Assembly (NCBI RefSeq): GCF_014642655.1
Contig: NZ_BMIR01000011.1
Coordinates: forward strand, 1-64,000
Source: Pullulanibacillus camelliae
GTDB taxonomy: Bacteria; Bacillota; Bacilli; Bacillales; Sporolactobacillaceae
DNA length: 64,000 nucleotides
Direction: 5' to 3'
Shown: positions 33,120-42,559 of the stretch, in pieces
Numbering within the stretch: the first letter of the stretch is position 1
Layout of the letters: every line of letters begins with the position of its first letter
Translations under genes and position numbers: made by a program
Notes under the pieces: generated by a model
Database searches by the model: none
Seen by the model: only the letters and a program-made list of their open reading frames with translations
What the model was told of the DNA's origin: nothing

Positions 33120-34016
33120 ATGGTAAATTTTAAAAGCAAACGCTCGAAGGAAAACACCGTTTTTGAAGTTACTGAAGCCGAAGAGCTTTTACCTTTTTTA
33201 CTACAATCTTTTAATAATAGGAGCAGAAATTCTGTAAAGAGTTTATTAACTCGGGGGCAGGTTTACGTCAATGAACGGGCACAGACACAGCATAATTATG
33301 GCTTAAAGCCAGGTGACAAGGTCATGATTCGCTGGGTCACCACTTTGCCTAAAGAGACCGGCATCACAGTGATCTATGAGGATGAGGATGTCTTAATCAT
33401 TGACAAACCCTCAGGCTTACTGACCATTGCAACAGACAAGGAAAGAGAACGAACGGCTTATCATCAGTTGACCACTTACATTAAAAACCAAGACGCTCGT
33501 CAGCGCTTATTTATTGTTCATCGCTTGGATAAAGAAACATCTGGAGTTATGATGTTTGCTAAAAGTATGCGCGCTAAAGAACGTATGCAAAATGAGTGGC
33601 GGGAGCGGGTGACGAAGCGAACGTACATCGCTCTTGTAGAGGGGCGTGTCAGCCAAAAGCAAGGGACTATCACCTCTTGGTTACAAGAGACAAAGACGCA
33701 TCGTATGTACTCAAGCAAGAAAACAGGCGACGGGCAAAAGGCCATTACCCATTATAAAGTACTGCGAACGAGTGGACATTATTCGCTCTTGGAAGTCCAT
33801 CTAGAAACAGGAAGAAAAAATCAAATTCGGGTACATATGCAGGAAATGGGGCATCCCATTGTCGGCGATAAACTTTATGGCGCTAAGACGAAAGCTATCG
33901 GTAGGCTTGGTTTACACGCGGCTGTACTCGCTTTTAAACATCCTAAGACCAATCAAATCAAATCTTTTGAATCCCCTGTACCAGAAGTGTTTTTCAAGCC
34001 CTTTAAAGGAAGGTAG
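33120..34016 (+). CDS. RluA/RluD-family pseudouridine synthase
   Basis: 298 aa. An N-terminal S4-like RNA-binding domain (SRNSVKSLLTRGQVYVNERA) is followed by the catalytic domain: VLIIDKPSGLLTI, then HRLDKETSGVMMFAKS with the catalytic Asp, and ETGRKNQIRVHMQEMGHPIVGD. It isomerises uridine in rRNA or tRNA; which site cannot be told. It resembles the B. subtilis YhcT/YjbO/YlyB paralogues. A strong terminator follows at 34323. Confidence 0.9.
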   Translation: MVNFKSKRSKENTVFEVTEAEELLPFLLQSFNNRSRNSVKSLLTRGQVYVNERAQTQHNYGLKPGDKVMIRWVTTLPKETGITVIYEDEDVLIIDKPSGLLTIATDKERERTAYHQLTTYIKNQDARQRLFIVHRLDKETSGVMMFAKSMRAKERMQNEWRERVTKRTYIALVEGRVSQKQGTITSWLQETKTHRMYSSKKTGDGQKAITHYKVLRTSGHYSLLEVHLETGRKNQIRVHMQEMGHPIVGDKLYGAKTKAIGRLGLHAAVLAFKHPKTNQIKSFESPVPEVFFKPFKGR

Positions 34017-34066
34017 CCACTAAGACATCCTTAGTAGCGGGAATAACAACAGGTGAGCAGGAATTT

Positions 34067-34305
34067 AATAAAAAGAGGCAGTGAGGCAAGAGAACAAAAG
34101 CTGGCTGCAAAGAAACAAAAGGTGTGGCTGTTTTAACAAAAGCCTCGGCTAAACTAACAAATCAAACATGAAGTTTCCAAATAGGGAACAAATCCGGGGT
34201 GTGAGTTTTCAAATCAGGTGTGAGTGGGACAAAAGCTTGGGGTAACGCAACAAAAGGCGCGCTAATTTTAACAAAAGCCTCAAACAAAATAACAAACAAA
34301 CCTAG
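34067..34305 (+). repeat. Repeat family D, copies 2a and 2b in tandem
   Basis: Two arrays of AACAAAAGSC-type units, each at exact 21-bp steps: 34093, 34114, 34135, 34156, and 34228, 34249, 34270, 34291. The second is preceded by a GTTTTCAAATCAGGTGTGAG leader matching the leaders of the other copies. They lie between convergent genes. Confidence 0.85.
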
Positions 34306-34322
34306 ATGACCACGTTTTTAAG

Positions 34323-34360
34323 ACAAAGGGAGCCTCTGTGAAAGGGCTCCCTTTGTTTCG
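34323..34360. terminator. Bidirectional terminator between convergent genes
   Basis: ACAAAGGGAGCC (34323-34334) pairs perfectly with GGCTCCCTTTGT (34345-34356), with a short T-run on the plus strand. It can serve both the RluA-type gene and the aldo/keto reductase gene. Confidence 0.85.
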
Positions 34361-34370
34361 TGAGCTTTCA

Positions 34371-35363
34371 TTAAGCTTTTCTAGCGGGTGGCGCCATGAA
34401 TTCTGGTCCAACAGGATCTTTGATATGGGTTTCTAGAATCTTATCAATATCACGCAGGGTTTCTGAATCAAGTGTGAAATCCATAATGCCATTGACAGAC
34501 TGAATTTGCTCAGGACGACGAGCCCCCCATAATGCGATGCCTGCACCGGGCTGGTCAAGCACCCAACGCACGGCCAGATCACGAACGGTTTTACCGAATC
34601 GGTCTTCCGCTAGCTCATCCAAGGCTTGAACGGCAGATAAATAATCGCTAAAACGCGGTTCCTGAAATTTTGGGTCTGTTTTTCTTAAATCATCCCCTTT
34701 AAATTCACGCTTCTTATTCATTTTGCCAGAGAGGAGTCCGCGGCATAAGCTTCCATATAAAATGGTGCTTACATTATTCTCTCGACACCATGGGAGAATA
34801 TCCTTTTCAATGGCGCGCTCAAAGAGATTATAAGGCGGTTGATGGGTATGGAGGATGGAGACTGCTTTAAAGGCTTCCAACTGATCAATCGTGAAATTGC
34901 TGACACCTACTGCCCGAATCTTTCCCTCGCTATAAAGATCATACATCGCTTGTGCGGTCTCTTCGATAGGTACATTCGGGTCAGGCCAGTGGACTTGATA
35001 GACATCGATATAATCGGTTTGTAGTCGCCTTAATGAATCGTCAATTTCCTTTTTGATACGCTCCTTAGCCCCGTTTCGAAAGACATCTGTCGCATTCCAA
35101 TCAATGCCAGCTTTAGTTGCGATGACCAGTTGATCGCGCTGTCCATGGGATCGGATAGCTTTCCCGACGATTTCTTCTGATACTCCTTGTCCATAAGCGG
35201 GAGCGGTGTCTATGAAATTAATGCCTTCATCAATTGCTGTATGGATCGTACGAATAGACTCAGCTTCATCTGTACCCCCCCAGCTCCAACCGCCGATTGC
35301 CCAAGTGCCAAGGCCGATTCGTGAAGCCCTGATATCTGTACGAGGTATAGTGATATAGTCCAA
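34371..35363 (-). CDS. Aldo/keto reductase
   Basis: NADPH-dependent carbonyl reductase of the AKR superfamily, about 330 aa, (beta/alpha)8 barrel. IGLGTWAIGG, NFIDTAPAYGQGVSEE (catalytic Asp/Tyr), VIATKAGIDW (Lys) and QVHWPDPNVP (His) form the catalytic tetrad; GVSNFTIDQL follows. AAGGAGG followed after 8 nt by TTG 35363 (LDYITIPRT) sets the start; the frame is open to 35420 but without a ribosome site. Substrate unknown. Confidence 0.88.
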   Translation of the reverse strand: MDYITIPRTDIRASRIGLGTWAIGGWSWGGTDEAESIRTIHTAIDEGINFIDTAPAYGQGVSEEIVGKAIRSHGQRDQLVIATKAGIDWNATDVFRNGAKERIKKEIDDSLRRLQTDYIDVYQVHWPDPNVPIEETAQAMYDLYSEGKIRAVGVSNFTIDQLEAFKAVSILHTHQPPYNLFERAIEKDILPWCRENNVSTILYGSLCRGLLSGKMNKKREFKGDDLRKTDPKFQEPRFSDYLSAVQALDELAEDRFGKTVRDLAVRWVLDQPGAGIALWGARRPEQIQSVNGIMDFTLDSETLRDIDKILETHIKDPVGPEFMAPPARKA

Positions 35364-35467
35364 TAGTAAATCCTCCTTATAAAACAATCTCTGCATAATA
35401 GTTATTTTCCTAATGATCATACTTTAAACCTGCTTGCTACTAAAAAGAATATGCCTCGATATTTTGT

Positions 35468-35630
35468 AGATGCCGCCTCTATCCATAGGGAGTGTGGGCA
35501 CGCTTATATCCATCCCGTTAGGTTCTAATAGTAGCATGTCGTAACTGCCGAATTTCAGGGATGATGCGCACTTAGAAAATGAACTTTAATAAAGCTCTTG
35601 CTCTATCTACAGGGAGAATGTAGACCGCGG
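35468..35630 (+). repeat. Imperfect direct repeat in the gap before the secreted protein gene
   Basis: CTCTATCCATAGGGAGTGTG near 35468 and CTCTATCTACAGGGAGAATG near 35601 are related. Apart from these the 35364-35978 gap is AT-rich and shows no terminator, RNA or small gene that I can support. Confidence 0.3.
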
Positions 35631-35978
35631 GTAAAGAGATGTGAAATTGTTAAAGTGCGTGTAGCTATTGCTAAAATTATATTAAGTCATCAAAGAATCT
35701 TTAATATCCATTCTTTTAAATTTCGAATCTGTTAAACTTAACTAGCAGACTGTTGATAGATTGAAAAACAGGTAGCTTCTACTCGGGTTTTATCCACTAA
35801 AACCTTGAAATCCTTTTGCACATAAAAAAAGGCAAGGAATTCTTTGCGATGCTCATAAAAAAATAGACTAGGTCAAATGCATTATTTTTTGAAAATTGAC
35901 TATCTTTATGCTGACTAGCTTTGTACTATGAAATGGAAGTGGCACACTTCATAGAACTTAATCTTAAGGAGGAAACAA

Positions 35979-38219
35979 ATGAAACCTAGTAGAATAGTGA
36001 AAATGTTGATGGTTGTCATGCTGGCTTTCCCATTATCAAGTCTACTTGTTTCCCGGCACGAGCTTGCCCATGCAGAAACCGCAGAGGATCCTCCGCCGGT
36101 GATTCAGCCTGTTGGGTCGGTAAATGGTAAGAAGGTGCTATTTGATAATACCCATGGTGAAACAGCTGGGGCCGCGGACTGGGTGATTGATGGGGCGTTT
36201 TCAGATTTTGGAAATGGTTTAGCAAAAAAGGGCTATGAAGTGAAGGAATTAAGAAAAACGTCACCGATCACTTATGATGATTTAAAGAACTATGATGTGT
36301 TCGTTCTCGGTGAAGCCAATATACCATTTAAAGCCTCAGAGCAAGAGGCCATTTTGCACTATGTTCAAAATGGTGGAAGTGTGTTTTTTATTGCTGATCA
36401 TTATAATTCAGACCGCAATCTTAACCGTTGGGACGCAGAAGAAGTTTATAATGGTTACAGGCGAGGAGCGTTTGCTGATCCAACAAAGGGAATGAGTACT
36501 GAAGAAGCACAGTCCCCCGCGATGCAGGGTGTTTCATCAAGTGATTGGTTGGCTGAACACTTTGGCGTTCGGTTTCGTTATAATGCTTTAGGGGATATTA
36601 CTTCTGGTGAAACGATTGTATCGCCAAGTGACGATTTTGGTATTACCTCTGGTGTAAACAGTGTAGAAATGCACTCGGGATCTACCATTGCCATTCTTGA
36701 TCCGAAGAAAGCAAAAGGCTTAATCTATTTACCGAAAAATCCTCCAGCATGGGGACCTGCAGTGGATCAAGGTGTCTATGATAATGGAGGTGTTGCGGAA
36801 GGCGCCTTTGCTGCGATTGCGAAGGTAGGAAAAGGAAAGGCGGCATTCATAGGAGATTCCTCACCTGTGGAAGACGCCACACCAAAATATGTACGTGAAG
36901 ACACAGGTGAAAAGAAAACCACCTATGATGGGTTCTCTAAAGAAGGAGATGACGCTACCTTTCTCCTTAATACAATGGAGTGGTTGGCTAAGCAAGAGGA
37001 TTATACGAGCTTTGATGGCAAGGTGCCTTTAAGCGAAAAAACTAAGCTTCATGATTTTGAAGTGCCGGAGAATTCGACAGAACCTGAGAAGGAACCCTGG
37101 ACAACACCAGTAGCTGGTTATAAATGGTGGGATCCTTCGACCTTTGCAGCGGGGGCTTATGGTTCAGACAAAGAAGCTCCTTCTCAGCCGGCCTATAGCT
37201 TCCAGCATCAAGCGACATTGCCTAATCATCAAGAATTTCAGCTTCGTCTAAATGTAAAGGATCTATCACCAGGGCAGACGCTTTCCAACTTAAAAGTAGG
37301 GATTTACAAAGCAGGTGGACAGCAACTGGCAAAATTCAAAGTGGGTGATGGGGACTATCCAGTGAGTTATGGCTATAGCGCACCTTTTACTATTACTGCA
37401 GATAATCAAGGCGTGGGTCATAAGGACTTAACTGTAATGCTAGACCCCGCTTACAGTGGAGAAGCCAATCTGCGCTTAAAGGTTGACGGGACTAACGCCG
37501 TGACTGAGGATGTGACGATTGCCGATGTGGCTGCTGAGCCACTTCCCCCTGGAGAGAATGAGTCACTTCCAGAATTAATGCCGATTGCCAAGGCAAGGGC
37601 TGAGCAGGATGGGGGATCAGTGACGGTTGAGGGTGTCGTAACGACAACTCCAGGCATTTGGGGTGGACAAGGCTTTTATCTGCAGGACGCTTCGGGAGGT
37701 GTCTATGTCTATCAGAGCAAAGAGAGTAATCTCAAGATCGGGGATAAGGTGAAAATTTCTGCTAAGAAAACGACTTACAATGGTGAGGTAGAGCTCTCTG
37801 ATCTAATTCAATTTACTCCCGAGGGAACGGCTGAAGTGCCAAAGCCACAAGTGGTCTCTGAGGTTTCCGATTCCAATCAGGGCGAGCTCGTGACACTGGA
37901 GGATATCAAGGTAAAAAATATAAGTGATCCCGATAGTTATGGAACATTTAAATTTGATGCTGTCAATGGTAAGCACACCACGCGTGTGCGTATTGATAGC
38001 CGTTCAGGATTGGATTATACAGACTTTACGAAGAAATACAAAAGGAATGCAACATTAACGCTCACAGGTGTTGCCTCTATTTTCAAAGGAACTTATGAGC
38101 TCAAACCACGCTCAGAAAGCGATATTGCTGAAGCTAATGTCAATCATCCAACAGATGTGAAGCAGTGGTTAGAAGTCATTTGGAATAAGCTTTGGCAGCT
38201 TCTCCATTTTCATGTTTAG
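35979..38219 (+). CDS. Secreted protein with GATase-like N-domain and OB-fold C-domain
   Basis: 746 aa. A signal peptide (MLMVVMLAFPLSSLLVSRHE, cleavage after about AHA at residue 31) is followed by a Rossmann-like domain to about residue 340: KVLFDNTHGETAGAADWVID, YDVFVLGEANIPF, YVQNGGSVFFIADHYNSDRN, similar to DUF4350/GATase-1-like folds that bind but do not always cleave ligands. A beta-rich middle domain follows, then from about residue 525 a YhcR-like OB-fold (VTVEGVVTTTPGIWGGQGFY, GDKVKISAKKTTYNGEVEL, GTYELKPRSESDI). OB-folds of this kind occur in exported nucleases, but no nuclease motif is visible. Function unknown. AAGGAGG precedes ATG 35979. Confidence 0.75.
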   Translation: MKPSRIVKMLMVVMLAFPLSSLLVSRHELAHAETAEDPPPVIQPVGSVNGKKVLFDNTHGETAGAADWVIDGAFSDFGNGLAKKGYEVKELRKTSPITYDDLKNYDVFVLGEANIPFKASEQEAILHYVQNGGSVFFIADHYNSDRNLNRWDAEEVYNGYRRGAFADPTKGMSTEEAQSPAMQGVSSSDWLAEHFGVRFRYNALGDITSGETIVSPSDDFGITSGVNSVEMHSGSTIAILDPKKAKGLIYLPKNPPAWGPAVDQGVYDNGGVAEGAFAAIAKVGKGKAAFIGDSSPVEDATPKYVREDTGEKKTTYDGFSKEGDDATFLLNTMEWLAKQEDYTSFDGKVPLSEKTKLHDFEVPENSTEPEKEPWTTPVAGYKWWDPSTFAAGAYGSDKEAPSQPAYSFQHQATLPNHQEFQLRLNVKDLSPGQTLSNLKVGIYKAGGQQLAKFKVGDGDYPVSYGYSAPFTITADNQGVGHKDLTVMLDPAYSGEANLRLKVDGTNAVTEDVTIADVAAEPLPPGENESLPELMPIAKARAEQDGGSVTVEGVVTTTPGIWGGQGFYLQDASGGVYVYQSKESNLKIGDKVKISAKKTTYNGEVELSDLIQFTPEGTAEVPKPQVVSEVSDSNQGELVTLEDIKVKNISDPDSYGTFKFDAVNGKHTTRVRIDSRSGLDYTDFTKKYKRNATLTLTGVASIFKGTYELKPRSESDIAEANVNHPTDVKQWLEVIWNKLWQLLHFHV

Positions 38220-38277
38220 CAGGGTGGGGGAGTGTTTGGTATAAAATAGAATTGACTAAAATATTTAGGTAAACAGA

Positions 38278-38335
38278 AACCGAACGCTTTATCCGAGTGA
38301 ATTAAGCCGCATTCGGATTGGTGTTCGGTTTTATT
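38278..38335 (+). terminator. Terminator of the secreted protein gene
   Basis: AACCGAAC and GTTCGGTT form the base, and ATCCGAGTG/CATTCGGAT the top of a two-part stem; TTTATT follows. Confidence 0.8.
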
Positions 38336-38544
38336 CTACTATCAGAATAAATGCTGTTAGCATAGGAAGTAACACATGACCTTTAAAACGGTCAGAAAGA
38401 TAGAATACGAGAGAGGGGGCAAGCATTCCACTTCTCTAATAATGCGAATTCAAACTGCGCGACTGTAGTGGCGTTTTAAGTGATGGATATGAATCATTAA
38501 GCATCCTCTCCTTTAGATAAATTAAAGATGCGATAGAGTGACGC

Positions 38545-38573
38545 TTGTAAAAAGTGTAGAATAAGTGTAATAA
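38545..38573 (+). promoter_or_regulatory. Promoter of the TIM-barrel gene
   Basis: TTGTAA (38545-38550), 17 bp, TAATAA (38568-38573), 55 bp before the TTG start. The rest of the 38336-38627 gap has no feature I can support. Confidence 0.45.
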
Positions 38574-38627
38574 TTTTTTCGCCTTTTTAGCGGAAACGAT
38601 GATTCAAAAAGTTGAGGGGGATTATTT

Positions 38628-39440
38628 TTGGCAACACAACTCGGGATTTCCGGAAGCACCATCATGTCTGATACAAAGCAGCTTGAAACATTATTTACCT
38701 ATGGTTTATCACATATAGAGATTGGGGAGTTTGCGGATCCTCAAGGATTTGAAAGATTCATGCAGCTACAAAAGGGACGAGGGATGACGTTTGGGATACA
38801 TGCTCCATTGTATCGAACGGGCAGTAAGAATGATCTTTTGCAGAAAATCAGCTTTGATCCTGAGCTGGCATGGGAGCAATTAGAGAAGGAAGCAAAGCAG
38901 CTCTCTATCCTAGGTGCTAAATACATCCTTGTCCATTTCCCTTTTTTGGCCACCTCGCTTGGAGAAGACGCTCATGTACAGCTTGAAAGGAGTTTGCAGA
39001 GATTAAAAGGTATCCAAGATCGCTATGGCTTACCTATTGTTTGTGAACCCAAGCTCGGTCCCGACCGCTCACCGCTAGCCATAGAGACCTTGCAACAGCT
39101 TCCTATTGAAATCTGGGAGACTTATAATCTCAAGCTCTGTATTGATGTGGGTGATTATGCACTTGCAGTGGGAGAAAGACTGATGGCGGTACTAAAAAAG
39201 TGGCTAAAATTTGTCAAGGTCGTTCACCTGCATAATATCGAGTTCCAAGGTAAACAGCATTTTTGGGTGCCTATTCACCCATCTCATGAACAAGATCCAG
39301 AACATCTTAAGATTGTACCTCTCCTTACATTGCTATCGCAAGCACCTGATGTGATTTTTATCCTTGAACACACACCTCACCTTTCGCCAGGACAAACGTT
39401 TGTGAATGAGGGGATTGAGTGGTTAAAAAGCCTCGTCTAG
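38628..39440 (+). CDS. Sugar phosphate isomerase/epimerase-like TIM-barrel protein
   Basis: 270 aa, AP-endonuclease-2-like (xylose isomerase-like) barrel: HIEIGEFADPQGF, FGIHAPLYR, GAKYILVHFPF, PIVCEPKLGPD, LKLCIDVGDYALA, VVHLHNIEF and FILEHTPHLS contribute His/Glu/Asp residues typical of the metal site. The start is TTG with GAGGGGG about 7 nt upstream. The actual sugar or polyol substrate is unknown. A GalT-like protein is encoded 200 bp downstream. Confidence 0.75.
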   Translation: MATQLGISGSTIMSDTKQLETLFTYGLSHIEIGEFADPQGFERFMQLQKGRGMTFGIHAPLYRTGSKNDLLQKISFDPELAWEQLEKEAKQLSILGAKYILVHFPFLATSLGEDAHVQLERSLQRLKGIQDRYGLPIVCEPKLGPDRSPLAIETLQQLPIEIWETYNLKLCIDVGDYALAVGERLMAVLKKWLKFVKVVHLHNIEFQGKQHFWVPIHPSHEQDPEHLKIVPLLTLLSQAPDVIFILEHTPHLSPGQTFVNEGIEWLKSLV

Positions 39441-39645
39441 TAGAAGTGCCGGATTTTCAAAGGCGATGGTTTAAAGGAGAGAGGCAGTAGGGATGCAGTG
39501 ATGAAAATTTTGTTAAAAGCGAGCGGAATGCTTTCAGATCACTACGTATGGATTTATAATAAGGATAGAAGCACGGCAAAGGGCTTCTATTTCATTCAAT
39601 TTTTTTACCGATCTGCTTGAATCCTATAGTAGGAATGTGAATAGG

Positions 39646-40470
39646 ATGGAGTATGTACAAACTTTAAGAAATGTGGTGATCTCTTTGTCTGATGATCAAA
39701 TTTTACATTTCAACCCCATGATCGCCAAGGAAAAACCAAATAGCGTGCATCACAACAGTCTTTGTCCTTTTTGTGCAAAGGACCAGCTTGATGAAATCAT
39801 AGATACACGAGACAATATGATTCTCGTTAAAAATAAGTATCCTGTTCTTGAGGAAACCTTTCCGACTGTACTTATAGAGACAGATGAGTGTCAATCAGAA
39901 TTGGCGGATTATGCACTCCCCCATTTATATAATTTGATGGCATTCGCTTTTGAAAAATGGTTGGAAATGGAGAATAATGAACGATTTAAATCCGTGATAT
40001 TCTTTAAGAATCAAGGACCGCTATCAGGAGGCTCCATTCGCCATCCTCATATGCAGATCATTGGCCTTGAGAAGGTCGATTATCACGACAATCTAAAGGA
40101 AGAGTTCTTTGTGGGTCATCGCATTATTGCTTCCGATACGCTAGAAGTCAATCTTTCCACCCATCCAATGATTGGGTTTACAGAATTCAATATCCGTTTT
40201 ACAGATTTGGATCAACTCCATGAAGTCGCAAGATCGGTCCAATCTATTTGCCATTATATTTTAAATCGTTTTAATGGTGGCAGCTGTAGGAGCTACAACA
40301 TCTTTTTTTACCACTGGCTCGATGTCTTTTATGTGAAAATTATTCCGAGGTATGTAACGACGCCACTGTATGTTGGCTTTGGACTCAGACAAACCTACAA
40401 CAATCCAGAAGCGATTATCGATGACCTGCGTCAGCACTATTTTTATCAACCAGAGTCCTTGAGAGAGTAA
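39646..40470 (+). CDS. DUF4931 / GalT-like HIT-superfamily protein
   Basis: About 274 aa. CPFCAKDQLDEI near residue 40 resembles the N-terminal Cys pair of galactose-1-phosphate uridylyltransferase; KNQGPLSGGSIRHPHMQIIG contains the HxH active-site motif (GalT has HPHGQ) and a phosphate-binding Gly/Ser stretch. A later YNIFFYHWLDVFYVKIIPRY segment parallels the second GalT half. It probably transfers or hydrolyses a nucleotidyl group, substrate unknown. ATG 39646 is preferred to GTG 39637, which is too near the AGTAGGA site. Confidence 0.78.
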   Translation: MEYVQTLRNVVISLSDDQILHFNPMIAKEKPNSVHHNSLCPFCAKDQLDEIIDTRDNMILVKNKYPVLEETFPTVLIETDECQSELADYALPHLYNLMAFAFEKWLEMENNERFKSVIFFKNQGPLSGGSIRHPHMQIIGLEKVDYHDNLKEEFFVGHRIIASDTLEVNLSTHPMIGFTEFNIRFTDLDQLHEVARSVQSICHYILNRFNGGSCRSYNIFFYHWLDVFYVKIIPRYVTTPLYVGFGLRQTYNNPEAIIDDLRQHYFYQPESLRE

Positions 40471-40614
40471 CAAAAGAGAACAAAGAGAAAATACAAACGC
40501 AAGTCAAACGCATTATTTTGAATAAAAAAATAAGCATGAAACTTTTCCCATCCCCTTTTTTTGCGTATGATAGTTCTATTGGGTTTTATACTAGAATAAG
40601 GTGATGGATTTTTT

Positions 40615-41985
40615 ATGATTAGAACAATGCAAAACCCTAAACCATGGCTGCTTGTATTGACCGTCGGTTTAGGTACACTACTCAATCCGCTTAATTCGTC
40701 GATGATCTCGGTTGCTCTCACGCGCTTGCAGCACGAGTTTGCTTTATCCGTGGCGACAGCTTCATGGCTGATCTCAGCCTTTTATTTAGCAAGCGCTGCA
40801 GGACAGCCTGTTTTTGGCAAGCTTGGTGATATGTTTGGCCCCAAGCGGCTATTCCTTGCTGGACTTATTATTGTCGCCTTGTCCTCAAGCTTAGCTCCCT
40901 TTGCGCCTAATTTTGGTTGGCTATTAGTCTGCCGCATTCTGCAAGCTATCGGGAGTTCGACCCTGTTTCCAAGTGGGATGTCAATGGTGCGGACCCAGAT
41001 TACTGTGGGACAAGGGAAGGCGCTGGCGACCCTTTCAGTTTTCGCTTCCATATCTGCCGCCTTTGGTCCTTCAATTGGTGGCTTTTTAATTGAATCTTGG
41101 GATTGGCCGTCGATCTTTTTGGTCAATTTTCCTTTTATCATCGTATCCTTTGTGTTAGCCCTCTTTGTTTTACCTGGTCAAAAAACAGGGAAGATTGAGC
41201 TGAAACGCATTGATTTTGTAGGGATTCTGTTATTCGTCATTGGCATCGTAACGCTCATTCTCTTCTTATTGTCGATTGAGAATGGCCCGCGTTGGTGGGC
41301 ACTACCGGTTGCAGTTGTGGCCTTTATTGCCTTTTATTTTTATGAGCGTCGCCGTCATGATCCGTTTATCGACTTGAAAACATTGAAAAGCAATGCCAAC
41401 CTATCCTTTGTCTATCTACAATTTATCTGCATTAATCTTGTCTTTTACTGTTATTTCTTCGGCTTGCCACTGTTTTTACAGCAGGTGAGGGGCTATAGCG
41501 AAGGAAAAACAGGTTTGATCATGCTGGCCATGGCTGGCTGTGCGGTCTTCATAGCCCCTATGACAGGCCGCTGGATTGATCGGAAAGGTTCGAAGCCGCC
41601 GCTTGTTGCAGGGGGAACCGCTATATTGTTGGGGACGCTTTTGTTACTGACCCTGCATAATAGCACACCGCTTTGGTGGTTGATTATCATCATGATTGTG
41701 CTTGGCATCAGTAATGGCTTTAATAATATATCGATGCAAACGGCTCTATACGATTATGTCACGCCTGAAGAGACGGGATCGGCTTCGGGGTTATTCCAAA
41801 CGAGTCGGTATTTAGGATCGATTTCTTCGTCCACTATTCTTGGCTTGTTATTTAGTTCACATTTGGATATCGCTCATTTTCACTTAGTCGTCTGGGTGTG
41901 TTCGATAGGAAGCTTAGTGGTCTTAGCACTCAGCCTGCGCTTACCCAAAAAGCAAAAGCGACCTGTTCCACAAACCAATCATTAA
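40615..41985 (+). CDS. MFS transporter (DHA2-like)
   Basis: 456 aa with about fourteen hydrophobic segments. LNPLNSSMISVALTRLQHEF (TM1), WLISAFYLASAAGQPVFGKL (TM2) and GDMFGPKRLF (motif A), then RILQAIGSSTLFPSGMSMV are typical of DHA2 exporters. No adjacent regulator. AAGGTGATGG upstream supports ATG 40615. Substrate not predictable. Confidence 0.87.
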   Translation: MIRTMQNPKPWLLVLTVGLGTLLNPLNSSMISVALTRLQHEFALSVATASWLISAFYLASAAGQPVFGKLGDMFGPKRLFLAGLIIVALSSSLAPFAPNFGWLLVCRILQAIGSSTLFPSGMSMVRTQITVGQGKALATLSVFASISAAFGPSIGGFLIESWDWPSIFLVNFPFIIVSFVLALFVLPGQKTGKIELKRIDFVGILLFVIGIVTLILFLLSIENGPRWWALPVAVVAFIAFYFYERRRHDPFIDLKTLKSNANLSFVYLQFICINLVFYCYFFGLPLFLQQVRGYSEGKTGLIMLAMAGCAVFIAPMTGRWIDRKGSKPPLVAGGTAILLGTLLLLTLHNSTPLWWLIIIMIVLGISNGFNNISMQTALYDYVTPEETGSASGLFQTSRYLGSISSSTILGLLFSSHLDIAHFHLVVWVCSIGSLVVLALSLRLPKKQKRPVPQTNH

Positions 41986-41993
41986 TAATGCGA

Positions 41994-42028
41994 AACTAGC
42001 CACCCTTTTTTTGGGTGGCTAGTTGTTT
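41994..42028 (+). terminator. Terminator of the MFS gene
   Basis: AACTAGCCACCC (41994-42005) pairs perfectly with GGGTGGCTAGTT (42013-42024), loop TTTTTTT, tail GTTTG. Confidence 0.85.
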
Positions 42029-42090
42029 GACTAGAAGTGAGCTCCGGTTAGCTTCGTTCTCCCTCAAGTATTAATGAGCGGTGAAGGACA

Positions 42091-42365
42091 CTAATTTAAT
42101 TGAGGGAGTTCCTTTTTTATAGCTTGCTTTGAAATGTGTCTTGCCTTTATATCTTTTAGAGTATTAAATACATCTTTTAACTGTTGGGGGCCTTCAACGG
42201 TGTCTTTGCTGTTGCATTCCCTCTGGCATCAGTCCTTGCATCCAAAAGACATTGAATGGATCGCGGTTGGGCAAGTGAATTTTTTTCAGGCGTTCCGCTT
42301 GTTGAACAGGCACTTACGGTGAATAATAAAATGAAAATAACCATGAGATCACTCTTTTTAAACAA
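42091..42365 (-). pseudogene. Small lipoprotein gene broken by two frameshifts
   Basis: The minus strand opens at TTG 42365 with MFKKSDLMVIFILLFTVSAC, a good lipoprotein signal with lipobox VSAC, then STSGTPEKNSLA. After a +1 shift the coding-like text is PNRDPFNVFWMQGLMPEG, and after a second +1 shift NSKDTVEGPQQLKDVFNTLK and DIKARHISKQAIKKELPQLN, ending at TAG 42091. The joined product would be about 90 aa. I do not recognise the lipoprotein family. Overlapping plus-strand frames are not convincing. Confidence 0.5.
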
Positions 42366-42559
42366 AAAAGTCCTTCCTAGAATGATTGGTTATGCCCTGA
42401 ATTTGAACAATATTTTTAAGGGATTCTATTTTAGCCTAACAATTGATAGAGCTAAATTAAAGGAATCTATTTCTATAACTTATGATTGCCAACGGCTTTA
42501 GGACAAGCTACGATAGAACTAGTGGAATGTAGCGTTGTTTTGAAAGGAAGAATGCTTTA

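Noticed and set aside
42256-42501. 81-codon plus-strand frame
   Set aside because: Antisense to the decayed lipoprotein gene, with no ribosome site and no recognisable family.
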